Shown here: positions 10,926 through 23,300 of the stretch, one piece after another
Position numbering within the stretch: position 1 is the stretch's first letter
Layout of the letters: each line of letters begins with the position of its first letter
Assembly: GCA_038501625.1 (NCBI GenBank)
Contig: JAZAYU010000005.1
Coordinates: 10,627,484-10,691,483, forward strand
DNA length: 64,000 nt
Reading direction: 5' to 3'
Source of the DNA: Corbicula japonica
Taxonomy: Eukaryota; Mollusca; Bivalvia; Venerida; Cyrenidae
The notes under the pieces: model-generated
Told to the model about the DNA's origin: nothing
Database searches by the model: none
Seen by the model: only the letters and a program-made list of their open reading frames with translations
Translations under genes and position numbers: made by a program

Positions 10926-13360
10926 CAGGCATGTCAAGTTTATCTGGTTAACATCTCAACACGATTGCGTTCTTCAAAAGTGGGCGGAGCCAAGATACAG
11001 GGAAGGTGCGGCCTCCAATTAGTGCCAGCAAGGTATTTGAACAGGTATTTCTTGAATTATTTTAGCGCACGCCTCTAATTAGCAATAAATTTATGACTTT
11101 TTTAAAGACATTAATTAAAAAAGCGTAAATGTTTTTGGTATTGAAAGAGACCTAGGCAAATACTGCAGAACATAAACGTAATCGGAGTTTGAATTATAAA
11201 CAAATACGCCCATGCTACCTGAAAGGGATCTACATTCAAAACGATCTACACCGTTTTACAATTTATGTTTTAACTAAAAAGGACGGCCGGCTATCGGTCA
11301 ATGCACACATAATTTTGCATGTAGTTTGTGTTCAAAATACAAGAAATGTCATATTCGGTCTACTCTTACGTAAACGTGAAATTATGTATTACTATTTATG
11401 TGCAGCAACTTAGAATAAACGTTCCTTTAACAAAACCGACATCTTTCATTGTAACGAGTTAAGGGACGTTTAAGGTCGTTCCAGAGCAGAATCTAGTTAA
11501 AAATTTTCTCTAAACGTCCTTTCTGAGTAATTGTGTTCAAATTTCTTCTCTTATATTGAAATTAATTATGACAATTCTGGAGGCGGTGCGCGCCGGACGG
11601 GCACCTGTCTTAATCCACTAGTGGAGACTCATTTCATTATTGACCTGTTGGAATCGGGGATACTCTCCAACTGGACCATTCAAAGCTAGCGGTTTCAGAC
11701 TGGGTTCAAACCCAAGGTCCGAAGAATCCCTCTCTACACCCCCTAAAACATTAAACTAAGACTGTAGTTTCCGAATCTCTAACACGTGGTGTTATAGTGT
11801 TTTGATAATGTTCCCCAATCCGGCCCAGTGGTATGATACTGGAATCCTTGGCCCTGTCTATTTTGAGACCATATAGCTAAGCACTCAGCATCACTGATCT
11901 ACGGACAGGCTCAAGTCATTCTGTGTTAGAAAACCAGAGGTATATGTGGAACTGATTATAACAACTCATATATGCGTTCACGGTGATAAAATTTAATAAC
12001 AAGTATTTAAAGTTTTAAAACGATCATTTAACAAGAAGCGATGCCATGCTATTTTTCCAATGCACGTGTAATTGATAGGTTAATTCCTGCCATCTAGATT
12101 AACCACATTATTTTACAATCGCTTGAGGTTCTAAGAAAACGAACGGGCAGACTCCGCGTCTACTACAAAAAGCATTAACCAAACCAATTGTATATACAAA
12201 CAAACAATTTATTGAGTTACTAGGGGGTCTGGTCGCTTTTTAAAAGCAATCAAGGAAAAGTTATTCAGCATCTATGTCATGTTTAAGCTCTTTCCACTTT
12301 CCCTCTCTCAGAAATTATGGTAAGAAAACCAGAATTCCGTTCCTTTGAAAGCATATGGCACGTGTCATAGAAGGTTGGGAATTTTATAATGGAGAAATTA
12401 TATTTCAGGAATTAATTTCGCCGTACCGATGTGTGGGATTGTGCTAATTTATCTGCAAATGATTAATTAGTTTCAGAACGGATTGCCGACCAGCTCGAGG
12501 AGTGATGCTCACGAGGAGTGATTCTCAAGAAAAAGTTCGGTTTGAATTCATCACGGACCTACTCATGATAAATTAATATTGCATTTTGTTAATTGTACGT
12601 TCTTAATTATTTATACTGCTGTTGTCTTGTATCATGGGATGCATAACATTTGTAATTATTTAAAATGCTGTCGTCTTGTATTGTATAACAAATACCCAGT
12701 ATGATACGAATAACATTTGTTACTGTTTAGAGTCAGAACTGTTTTTCTCTTCATACGTAAAATTGATATTCTATCCATTTTGCAAATATAGTAACGTCAA
12801 AAATTTCCTTAAACTACTTCTTTACACATTTACATACCTATAACAAGTTATGTAGAAATAATGAGTAGTAACAAAAAAACGGCAGATATAATTAAGGGGA
12901 GACAAATCTCATGACCAGTAAGAACTTCTCGTGTAGAGTACGCCTGGATTTATGATTTCTACACAGAGTTGATTTAAATAGAAGTTTACCAACATAATTA
13001 TGTGAGGGAAACATACAAATTTGATAGTAATTAAAAAGTTGTAAGATACTTCAAGAAGGTATAAAAATATGAATTTAAAAAACAAATGTTAAGATGCCTT
13101 GTAAAGTTTTACCAAAATAAAACTTTACATTGGTCCTATCTCAACAAAAATCAATTCAATAAAGTCATAATTATTATGTTCAATGCCTAACTCATTCATC
13201 ATTTTGCGCCCATATTTTCCATGACCGAAAAGGAAGAAAATCAGGAACAAGACGACACCATGCAACAAAACCATGTTAAAAAGAACTAAGCAAAAAACTT
13301 AATGAAAATTCTAAGTGAATAAAGGGTAAACCTATGGAAAGTTATAAGGTGTCTACGCTT

Positions 13361-13543
13361 AACCCTTTACTTGCGTTTTGTCACATGAGCAACCACTGTC
13401 CAACCAGATCAGACAGCACATCCATGCTGTCTTATCTGGATCTACACTGTTTGCTTCTTGGTCAAAAATAGATTAATGTATCTAAAAGCAAACAGTGTAC
13501 ATGAGTGTAGATACTGATCAGACCGCGTGGATATCCAGGCTGT
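13361..13543. mobile_element. 'gatccagatcag' MITE copy
   Basis: Starts AACCCTTTAC; inner blocks read TTATCTGGATCTACACTG, TTGGTCAAAAATAG and AAGCAAACAGTGTACATG. The right part is replaced by the adjoining fold-back MITE, suggesting insertion of one element into another. Confidence 0.6.
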
Positions 13544-13687
13544 GCCCAAGGTTATAAAACTGAGCATGGAAACCAGTCTCAAATCTCAAACATCTGATTG
13601 GCTGAAATGGCGACAAGTCACCATTTCAGCCAATCAGATGCTTGAGATTTGAGACTGGTTTCCAATCTCAGCTGTATAACCTCCAGT
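13544..13687. mobile_element. Fold-back MITE (CCAAT hairpin family)
   Basis: Inverted arms (GGAAACCAGTCTCAAATCTC and inverse) flank GGCGACAAGTCACC. Only a few arm mismatches; both arms carry TGATTGGCTG. Confidence 0.8.
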
Positions 13688-15390
13688 CCAGATCTTTCTC
13701 TATACTGTTCTCCCACAGATACTAATGGAGTAAAGGATTACAGTATTCCATTTTCTTTAGAGTAAGGAGTTTAGCTAAAAACTGTCCTTCAACTCTTGAC
13801 AGTCTATAGTTCATGGCTATAGACAACTAAACCATTCAAACCCCATAGTTTGACCATACAGCCATTCACCTTATTCTAAATTTTTTGAACCAAGTTTCAT
13901 TATTGCATAACCAACAAACCTTCAGCATTTTAGACAGAATTGTATTAACAGAATATCTGGTTTACATTCTGCCAGAAACATGTGCTATTTTTAACCATGT
14001 TTATTAAAAAAACAAACGATTTTTAAGCTGACTTTCTTTGATTTTACTTTTAAAATCAAATAACCGAACTTCCGCTTGAAGTTTTCTTGCAAATTTTGAT
14101 ATGTTACGAAACAATATATTTTCAGATGTTGTACACATTATAGGTTGTGAAATGAGTAATCTTATTTGTACTTAAGTATTTTAATATTGTATTCAAATAG
14201 TAATTTTGGTAAATCATATTTTTTAATTATCACAATATAAAAAGATGGTTAAACAAAATATGGCTGATTTTTTTTATTTTATGAGTTCACTTACATACTA
14301 TATATTTTGTTTTATATATAATAAGAAATAACAACATGATCTTGTCAGCATGCACATATTTGAAACGGTCAAAACATCATCCCATAAATAAATCAGGATA
14401 AATGAAAATTTGCCATAATTTTTATTTTATGAAGCTGAATGTTCCTCCTCATAATTGAACTTTATTTAATTGAAATATTGCTCTTCATATAATGAAGTTG
14501 CCTTATTTGATATTTATGGTGTCAAATTAAGACTTGTGGTGTACTTCGTAAAATTTCAATTGAAAAATAAAGTTATGGTAAAAGTTTCTGAAAATTGACT
14601 ATGGAATTGAAAATATATTGTTTCAAAACATATAAAATATTTACAAAAAATCTTTCAGGCCAATTTTTTGTTATTAGATTTTAAATGTCAAATATCGAGA
14701 AATACTCGAAATTTTAAAACATTCAGTTTTTTTTAGCAACTGTTAAGCAATTTATATTGTTTTTGCTATCTGCAGGTTGGAATCACTGACCTTGTTAAGC
14801 GATTTATATTGTTTTTGCTATCTGCAGGTTGGAATCACTGACCTGACAAATCTGCTTTGTTAAACTTACTCTATGCATTAGTATTTTAGATTAGTTATGA
14901 AAATAAAAGACCATTTACAGACCATGAAAAAAATGTGCATAGATGACGTTGTTTGTGACGTAAGGTACAGTAATAGAATTGATATTTGTCAAAATAAGTG
15001 TCCAATTCATATCAGAAATATATTGAACTTTCATTTGATACAAAATTCCACAGATTGCTAGAAAACATTTTTAAACGTATGTTCCACCTTAATTTGTGGT
15101 TTATAACCTTTAAAGTAAGTTCAAAATATATCATTCACATGTAAAAAGTCAAAAACAAAAAAATCCTTTTCATAATATATTATGTATATTGAAATGATAC
15201 AATATAAAACAATCAATAATAAAATGAATGACACAACATTTTAACTGTCAAAATACATGAATTTCATGGTGAAATGCAAATTCTGTATACCAGCACAAGA
15301 CAACCAAAGTACCACTTCTGAACTAGTATATATACATTTTGTACATCTCAGTTTGAAGTATTAAAGGCAGCATAATCAATAACACTTTAT
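13688..15390. other. Very AT-rich intergenic DNA
   Basis: No coding region seen. It contains a 52-bp perfect-length tandem duplication at 14741-14844, listed separately. Confidence 0.4.
14741..14844 (+). repeat. 52-bp tandem duplication
   Basis: Two adjacent copies starting TGTTAAGC (14741 and 14793), both containing TTGCTATCTGCAGGTTGGAA and ending TCACTGACCT. Only one substitution (CAATTT/CGATTT) was seen, so the event looks recent. Confidence 0.9.
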
Positions 15391-16740
15391 TTTTTACTCC
15401 ATGTAAAAACAGTTTAGATTCAGATCAGCCAGCACATTCCCGATCAGCCAGCACATTCATGCCATCAGATTAGAATCTATACTGTATGCTACTTGGTCAG
15501 AAATGACTAAATGTATCAAAAGAAAAGAGTTAAGATCCTGATAAGATGGCAAGGTTGTGCCTGCTGATCTGGATCTATACTGTTTGCCCATGACATAAAG
15601 CATCTTTGGAAGAAAGGGATAATCGGCTCACAATGCAGTTTCAAACATTAAACATATTCAGAGTTGTTCCAATTTTTAATTCAACTGTAAGATCAATAAA
15701 ATGCCATAATCTATCAAGTGAATATTATCAGATTTTCTGTACTTTAACCCTTTCCTCCAGATACAACTTTATTGCACGGGCGAACAGTTTAGATCCAGAT
15801 CAGCCAGCACATATGTGCCATCAGATCAGGATCTAAACTGTTAGCTTTTTGATTTGTTAGGTTATATTTTACCAAATTGTAACCAGTGCAGTTCCTGATC
15901 TGGATCTACGGCATGGATGTGCCAACTGATCTGGATCTAAACTGGTTGCACATGCTTAAAAATGCGTATATATGAAGGAAAGCGTTAAGTGAAAACTTAA
16001 ATGTGTAATTTTCACAGTTTTTCTCCTGGCTCTTTACCTAACTACCCACTGGATTAGCTAGTCTGATGAAATAGGAATTACAAAATAAGAATTGCAGATC
16101 GCCCAAACTATGCCACTTGTGACAAAATAGCTTAAGTATTAACTCAGTGTAATAAAAACAGATTCTTTATTTAAACAAACAAAATATATCCTTTTTATTT
16201 TTATTGTTTTCTGACAACATAGACAATTAAGGAGAATCCTTACCAAGTTTGATCAGTAATGAGTTTGTTTCGAAATATTTCTAATGCTTAAACATGCCTA
16301 AAATTTCCTGTAACCATTTCCTCCATATACACACCTTTATACTATGGGCGAACAGTGTAGATCCAGATCAGCCAGCACATCCGTGCCATCTGATAAGGAT
16401 TTATGCTGGTCACTGTTTGATTTATTTGGTTATTTCTGACCAAAAAGCGACCAGTGGAGATCCTGATCAGATGGCATGGATGTGCAGGCTGATTTGGATC
16501 TACACTAGTCGCACTTGCGTAAAATGAGTTTTTATGGAGTAACGGTTTAAAATAGTGAGATTTTGAAGTACTTTAATTACCAAAATGTATCAGGCTTTGT
16601 CATAACTTTCTATGACAGAGACAAAATATATACTCTTTATTCTAAGGATATAACATATTCCATGGACCAACAGTGTAGATCCAGTTTAGCCTGCACATGC
16701 ATGCAATGTGATCTGGATCTACACTGTTCTCTTTTCAAAT
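15391..16740. mobile_element. Cluster of four 'gatccagatcag' MITE copies
   Basis: Copies at about 15391-15620, 15746-15990, 16308-16552 and 16660-16735 (partial). The inverted halves are AGTGTAGATCCAGATCAGCC and its complement-type CTGATCTGGATCTACACTG, around a middle TTTCTGACCAAAAAGC or equivalent. Complete copies run from AACCCTTT..CTCC to GGAGTAA..GGTT, themselves inverted. Short open frames here are chance readings of the repeat. Confidence 0.7.
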
Positions 16741-17384
16741 TCATTACATTTTTATGGACCAAGAACCAAATATAAATTAAAAGTGAAATAAGCACTTATT
16801 AAAAGAGAAAATTAAATTAATTTAAAATAGACTGAAACAAGTTGAAATAAAATGTACGGAAAGTTTGACACAATGTGATAAAATTGTAACCTGTGTATAA
16901 CAGGCTCTTGACAATTAGCCCTGCGAATGATAGACTGATAAAAATTTAAAATCAATTCTACATACCAGTAATATTGTTTATCATCATTATTGAAACTTTG
17001 TCAATTTCATATCTTTGAAAGTGGTGTTTCTGTTTTCAAGTTTATTACAGTAAGGTTTATTTAAAAAAATACATGTAAAGTATTTTGTTCTTAATAAATG
17101 ACCTGTTCTTTTTTTTTATTGAATCTTGGTCAATATTTTATTTTCATTCCTCTTGAAAAAGTATTGAAATATAATTATATATTTTAACCTGACTTTAGCA
17201 TGCTATTCAGTAAATCAATATCAGCAAAATATCCAAATAAACAATGAATTTACTGGCCCATATGTAAGGCAAAGCAAGACTATTTCGCAAATGCCACATG
17301 TAAAGTGTCAAGGTTGATGTACATATTCCTGTATGATGTATCACAGCTAATTTTTCCAATTACAGCAGGAATATTTATCTTTTT
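16741..17384. other. AT-rich region 3' of CENP-N
   Basis: Probable CENP-N 3' UTR and flank. Minus-strand AATAAA candidates occur at 17115-17120 and around 17041-17061. No other gene was seen. Confidence 0.4.
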
Positions 17385-20300
17385 TTAGACATTCTTTTTC
17401 TTTGCATGTTCATTCAGCTTCAAAATTTTTTCTTTTTTTTGTAATTTTTTCATCCCTTTTGATTTGCTTGATTGCTGACGTGACTGGTTTTGCACTTGAT
17501 GTGACTGGTTTTGAACTTGTTGTGACTGGTTTTGAACCTTCTGAGACTGGCTTTGAACCTGTTGTGACTGGTTTTGAGAACCAGCTTGTGTGCTCATAGC
17601 AACATTTTGTGGTTGGGCCAACAAGAAAGTGTTTCTGGCTCTTGTGGAAATACAAGTCAAATGTTTGGGTAATGGAAGAGTAGCATAGGAAGCTTCAGCA
17701 AGATTTCGGATTCCCTCAAGCACACTTGCTCCCCGGAATGTCACTTTACTTCTAAACAGCTTTCCATCATGTTTCAGTTCGGAGAATATCTCTTTATTCC
17801 TGTATGGCAGTTCAACCTGGAATAGAAAGAATTTATATACTGCAAAAGGAACATTACTAATTTTAAAGCCATGATTATCTGCATGTGCAAATCTATTGTT
17901 TCTGAATGGGCTGTAATAAATACAAGTGCACATGACTAAACTTCCCCCTGTGGTCTCCAACCTTTTCTTACTGTCCTTCATTTTGTTTTCATTTCTTTAA
18001 AAATACATATAACTAAGGTGGCATTGTGAAGGGACTTCTGAAATTGGGATAGTATAAATACAGCTGGCAAAGTCCTTAACTTTCCGAACAAAAAAGAAAT
18101 AAAAATTTGTGCTAAGGTGCTGAGTTTGCAAGATCAGGAAAGGTAAGATTCCTAGAGTAACACAAGTATTCAGAAAAAACTTTACTGAAATTTGATCCCT
18201 TAACTCCATGAACATGCTTTCAATAGCATATGCAACCTGATCCTGACACACAATTTGCTTTTGGTCAGAAATAACCTAAGGAATCTAAAATCCAACAGTG
18301 TTGATCCTGATGAGAAGGGGGATCTGGATTTTCATAGGTTGCATCAGGATATAAGCTGTATTAATGAAGTGAAACATCAATACTTCATTTGAAGAACAAA
18401 AATAATACATGTATTACAAAGCACTATCATGTGATTTGGCTGTAATTGTACCCACTTTGTATTCCACTTTTTCTAATGTGGGCATAACATTGTCTCCGAA
18501 TGTTCTATCTATATGTTCAAGCCTCTGTCTTTTTGCCTCTCTATTTAAATCTATGATAGCTTCATGCTCTATCATCTCTTTGGCTGGAATAGAGAATGCA
18601 CATCTGTTAGCATTACGTAGTCTTTGGAGGCAGTCAGTAAGTTTTGGAATGTTGTTATCAACTTTCAAAAGAAAAAAAAAGAACTGTGGCATCAATATGT
18701 TATGCACAGGTTTAAATTTTTGCATATGCTGCAAAAGAGTTAATAAAACCCCAGCAAAATTACAACATGTAATATTATGCCTTTAAAGAAATTTACAATT
18801 ATATGAATTCATTTGCAGCTTTTGTACAAAAAGTGGTCACAGTGAAATCAAATTACCGTACTAGTATATCACAGTACTGAAATCCTCAAAAGACAATGAT
18901 TATTTTAGTATACTAGATGGGTGTTCAGTTAAATACTTGTGTCATGCTAAGGTACTTTGTCAGAATAAAATTCAAGTACGAAAAAAGGGCATAATCTCGT
19001 CCAGTATGACCTTGACCTAAAGATTTTACCATAATCATAACCCTGCAATATATTTTGAAAGTTTGATGAACAAATATTAAGAAATGCCAAAGTGACGTTA
19101 ACAGACGGACGGATTAAGAAGTCACTACAAATAGACTTTTCTTCAAAAAGGAAACACAAAAGTCTGTTCAATGTAATATCCATCATATAAATCCAACAAA
19201 CTTTATTGAAAGATAACTTTATAAACAAATAGTAATAATCAGTATTTTCCACAGACTGCTTCAAACACTGTCAGGTCAAAGCATGGCGGTCAAATACACA
19301 ACTGTGCCTTCTTAAGTTTTACTGAATCACATAATCAACATTACACCAATCACATATCTTAAACTTAAATTTTATAATAAATTTTGCAATCACATTTTTT
19401 TTCTCACTGGTTCAATATTTAAGTAAAAATATCACCCAGGGCTGAAGATGATAAAACTGAGATTGGAGACCAGTCTCAAATCTCAAGCATCTGATTGGCT
19501 GAAATGGAGACAAGTTCAAATCATAAAATATGTAATCTGTGCAATGTTGAGAATACCTTTTCTTTTCTTTGATGTGACTTCATTCAGAGGGCCATGGAGT
19601 CTGTGAGCCTGCTGGTAGCGTGTGTATCCACCCTGTCACGAGAAACAACATGTTTACATTACATTTACTCTCATATATAGTTTACAATAATGTAGTGAAA
19701 AATTAGAATATATCATATATCGTTGAATCAAACAATATTGAAGTATCATAGATTTTCTGCTACTGATTCAATATTGATGCCTATTTCAAAATATACCTAT
19801 ACAAATTATGAAACAATAACAGAATATATAACACTTTTTATTAACTATTTACACTTTCAAAAGATCCTATAAATTAATACGAAAATGAGAATATATAAGT
19901 TTACTGCTAGATGGGGCTTTTAGATTTGTGGAATGATTGCTGTTCAAAATATATGAAAATGAAAATAAATTATACACAGGACCCAGTAATTGTGTCATTA
20001 AGTTGTTAACAATGAGAGCTTATTAAGGGCCAGTTAAACAAAATTTACATCTGAGAACGTATTATTGGTCAGCTCAACTAACTCTGTAAAGCTAGCTAAA
20101 CTGCCATTACCTGTTTTATAAAGGGCCAGAAAAACAGACAGTACTTTTAAAAACTTATTAAGGGCTAGTCAAACATCCCTCAAGAACTCATTAAGAGCCA
20201 GTAAAAGGTGCCACTGTGAACTTTTAAAGGTATGTTTAACAGCTTCTAAAACTCATTAAGGGCCAGTTAAACAGCCTTTACCTCTGCAAACTTATTTATA

Positions 20301-23300
20301 AGGGCCTGTATCTCTAAGGACTTATAAGGGGCCAGTTAAAAAGCATACAGTCAAACCTGTATTTAGCAGTCTCCCAAGGGATAACAAAACGTGGCTGCTT
20401 AACACAGATGGCTGTTTAAGACAGGTAAAAATTATTACAAAATGTCAGTTAAGGACAAATTCGAACCGGCTGTTTGAGACAGGTGGTTACTGAATGCAGA
20501 TGGCTTCTAAAGCAGGTTCAACTAAGGACTTATTAATGCCAGTTTAACAGCTGTTACCTCTGAGAACTTATTAAGGGCAAGTTCCGCTAGTGAAGGATAG
20601 TGGTGACCTGTCAAACTCAGATCTGTCATTTCCTTATATCCCAGGGCAACAATCAAACACTGAAAATATATCATTTACATGAACAGTACATCATTATTGT
20701 AAGTTAGATAATTAACCCTTTGCCCAAGATCATAAAACTAAATCTGGAGATCAGTCTCGAATCTCAAGGATCTGATTGGCTGAAATGGCGACCAGTTGCC
20801 ATTTCAGCCAATCAGATCCTTGAGATTTGAGACTGATCTCAAATGTAAGTGTTATGATCTTGGGCCCTTTACTCCATATGTACTTGTTTTAATGCATGTG
20901 CAACCATTGTAGATCAGCTGGAACATCCATGCCATCTGATCTGGATGGACACTACACTGCTCGCTATTTTGTCATAAATAATCTGATGAATCTACACTGT
21001 TCACCCATGCAATAAAGGTGTATCTATGGAGTAAAAGGATAAGTTAAATATATCAATGGAGCAAAAGGTTAAGATAAATAATGTTGTAAAATAAAGATAT
21101 TAATTACTATCAGTCTTAATATCCTTTCCAAATTATTTTTTTTTCTTATTTATCAGCCACATTTATAGTGGAATGGTCTATATTTTGAGGTGAAATCTGT
21201 TAATTGAGACTCTAAATAAATGGTCTAAATAATGGTGTGGTCTTAACTGAGATGGTCTGAAAAAAAGTTAACTATACATGATGTACTAACCAATGAAGGC
21301 TAAGAACCAAACATTTTTAACCCTTTTAAGCAGAGTACACCCTTTAACACAAGACGAACAGTGTACATCCATATCAACCTGCAAATTCGTGCAACCTCTT
21401 GGCAAGATCTAATCTTATAAATTTAAAGCATCATAAATGGATGTCCAGGCTGATATGGATTTATACTGATAGCATAAGGGATATAAACTGCATGGAAATA
21501 TCATAACCTGCACATTAACGCACCATATTGACAAGAAATTATTTAATGAATCTAAAACAGCTTAAATGGATCTGGATCAAGACAGGTATCACAAAGGATA
21601 TAAGCTTGGGATATATCTATGAAGTAATGAGTTAATGTTACAGATCAAACCTGAGAGACATATTCAACAAAAGCTGTCTTCATGCCATGGAAGAGTATGA
21701 CAGGTGACTGCGGATAGTGTATGAAGTACAAACACCGTGTTGACTGAAAGCCTCGCTTCGGACCACGAGCTGGCAGGTAGAGATGTCCCCACAGTAGACC
21801 ATACTGTAGAATAAGTGACACACAACAATCCTTGTGAAAGTAGTTCCTGATCTGCCTCATCATCTTAGACTTCAGTTTGGATGGCGACGTGTCTGTACTG
21901 GATACTGGCCCTGCAACATGTAAGGTACTTTAGATTAACCTATTACACCAGGGATACGACATCCATGCAGTTTCTGTACACTTCTTGGTAAAAATTACCT
22001 AATAAAGCATGTAAGGTAATAACAGTACACCTGTGGGCTGATCTTGATCTACACTGGTCACTAATAATAGTCGAACAGATGAAGAAAAAGATTAATCCTT
22101 TACTCCATATATAAGCATTTTATCACATGGGAGACGACTATACTTCCAGATTAGTTGGAACATCATATCTTGTATGATCTGGATTCAGAATGTTGCATCT
22201 TGGTACAAAAAAACCTTATTTATCTAAAAGCAAACAGATTAGATCCTGATCAGATGGCACTGATGTGCTGGCTGAACTGGATCTAAACTGCTGGCTTGCT
22301 CAATACAAGCCATATCTATGGAGTAACAGGTGAATGGTGATTAACCCTTTACTCTATGTATATGTGTTTAACACATGTGCAACCATTTTAGACCCAGATC
22401 AGCTGGTATAAAATCTGTGCTGTCTGATCTGGATTTGCACTGTTCACTTTTTGGTCAGAAATAATCTAACAAAAAGCACACCTTGTAGATCCTTATCATA
22501 CAGCATGGATGTGAATAATCAATACATATGTAGGGTGCAGTCAAATAAAATTTCTCTGACTTTTCAAGTCCGCTCTGCCAGTTTGCAACACCATTAAACA
22601 GTGGAGACCATGATCAGAATGTACAGATGGCTGGGCTGATCTGAGCCTATGTACTGTTTACAGTAAATGATATGCTTACCTTGTTTTCCTTCAAGATGAT
22701 ATGCACTCCATCTCTTCTTGCTAGGGTACATCTGTAAACCTGGAATTTAAGATAATCATATTTACTATAGATAATCACTTTATAAATAAAAATATTTCCA
22801 AATGTTAACAAATTTTAAGATAATGATATTTCATTTTGGAAGTACCTTTTAAATTAAAGGTTGGGGCATTAGCCCATAGGACTCTTGATCTGGCCCCATG
22901 ATGTTGGATGGAAAATATAGCACCTAGTGCAGAAATAAGGGTTTGTTCTGAAGATTACTCTGATTAATTTAAGGATCCAATCATTACGATTAACATTCTA
23001 AACAAGGTTGCTAATAATTTTAAAATAGGTGGTTTTCAGACAGATAAAAAATATTCCATTCAAAGTCATATCAAGCCATCCGTTCAGATATGTTTACATT
23101 TAAAATAAGAACACTTGATGTCATTTTGTATTATGACTCAGGTGAGACAAAGGAGTCTTTATTTAAACGTAAGATTTTTTAAAGAAGGGGTATAACTAAC
23201 TAAAACAAAGTGTAATCATGAGCTATCAAGCTTGCCCCATATGGCCAAACAAGCATGTGAAGTTTCAAAGCTTCATTGATATGCGTCTTTAAAGACTCAA

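Larger units (their letters stand above)
10491..13360. other. Intergenic, no supported gene
   Basis: Apart from the X-box-like site and the short minus-strand frame near 10.7 kb, nothing coding was recognised. GGGTTCAAACCC near 11702 resembles a polymerase III B box, but no matching A box or tRNA fold was found. Confidence 0.4.

Noticed and set aside
10635..10937. Full 100-codon minus-strand frame as a MICOS10-like membrane protein
   Set aside because: A faint resemblance in the Gly/Met/Cys pattern was considered, but the glycine-zipper motifs are missing and the frame lacks an upstream ATG. Only a low-confidence short ORF is reported.
11641..11725. tRNA or SINE signal from GGGTTCAAACCC
   Set aside because: Only a B-box-like string is present; no A box at the right distance, no acceptor stem and no cloverleaf could be drawn.
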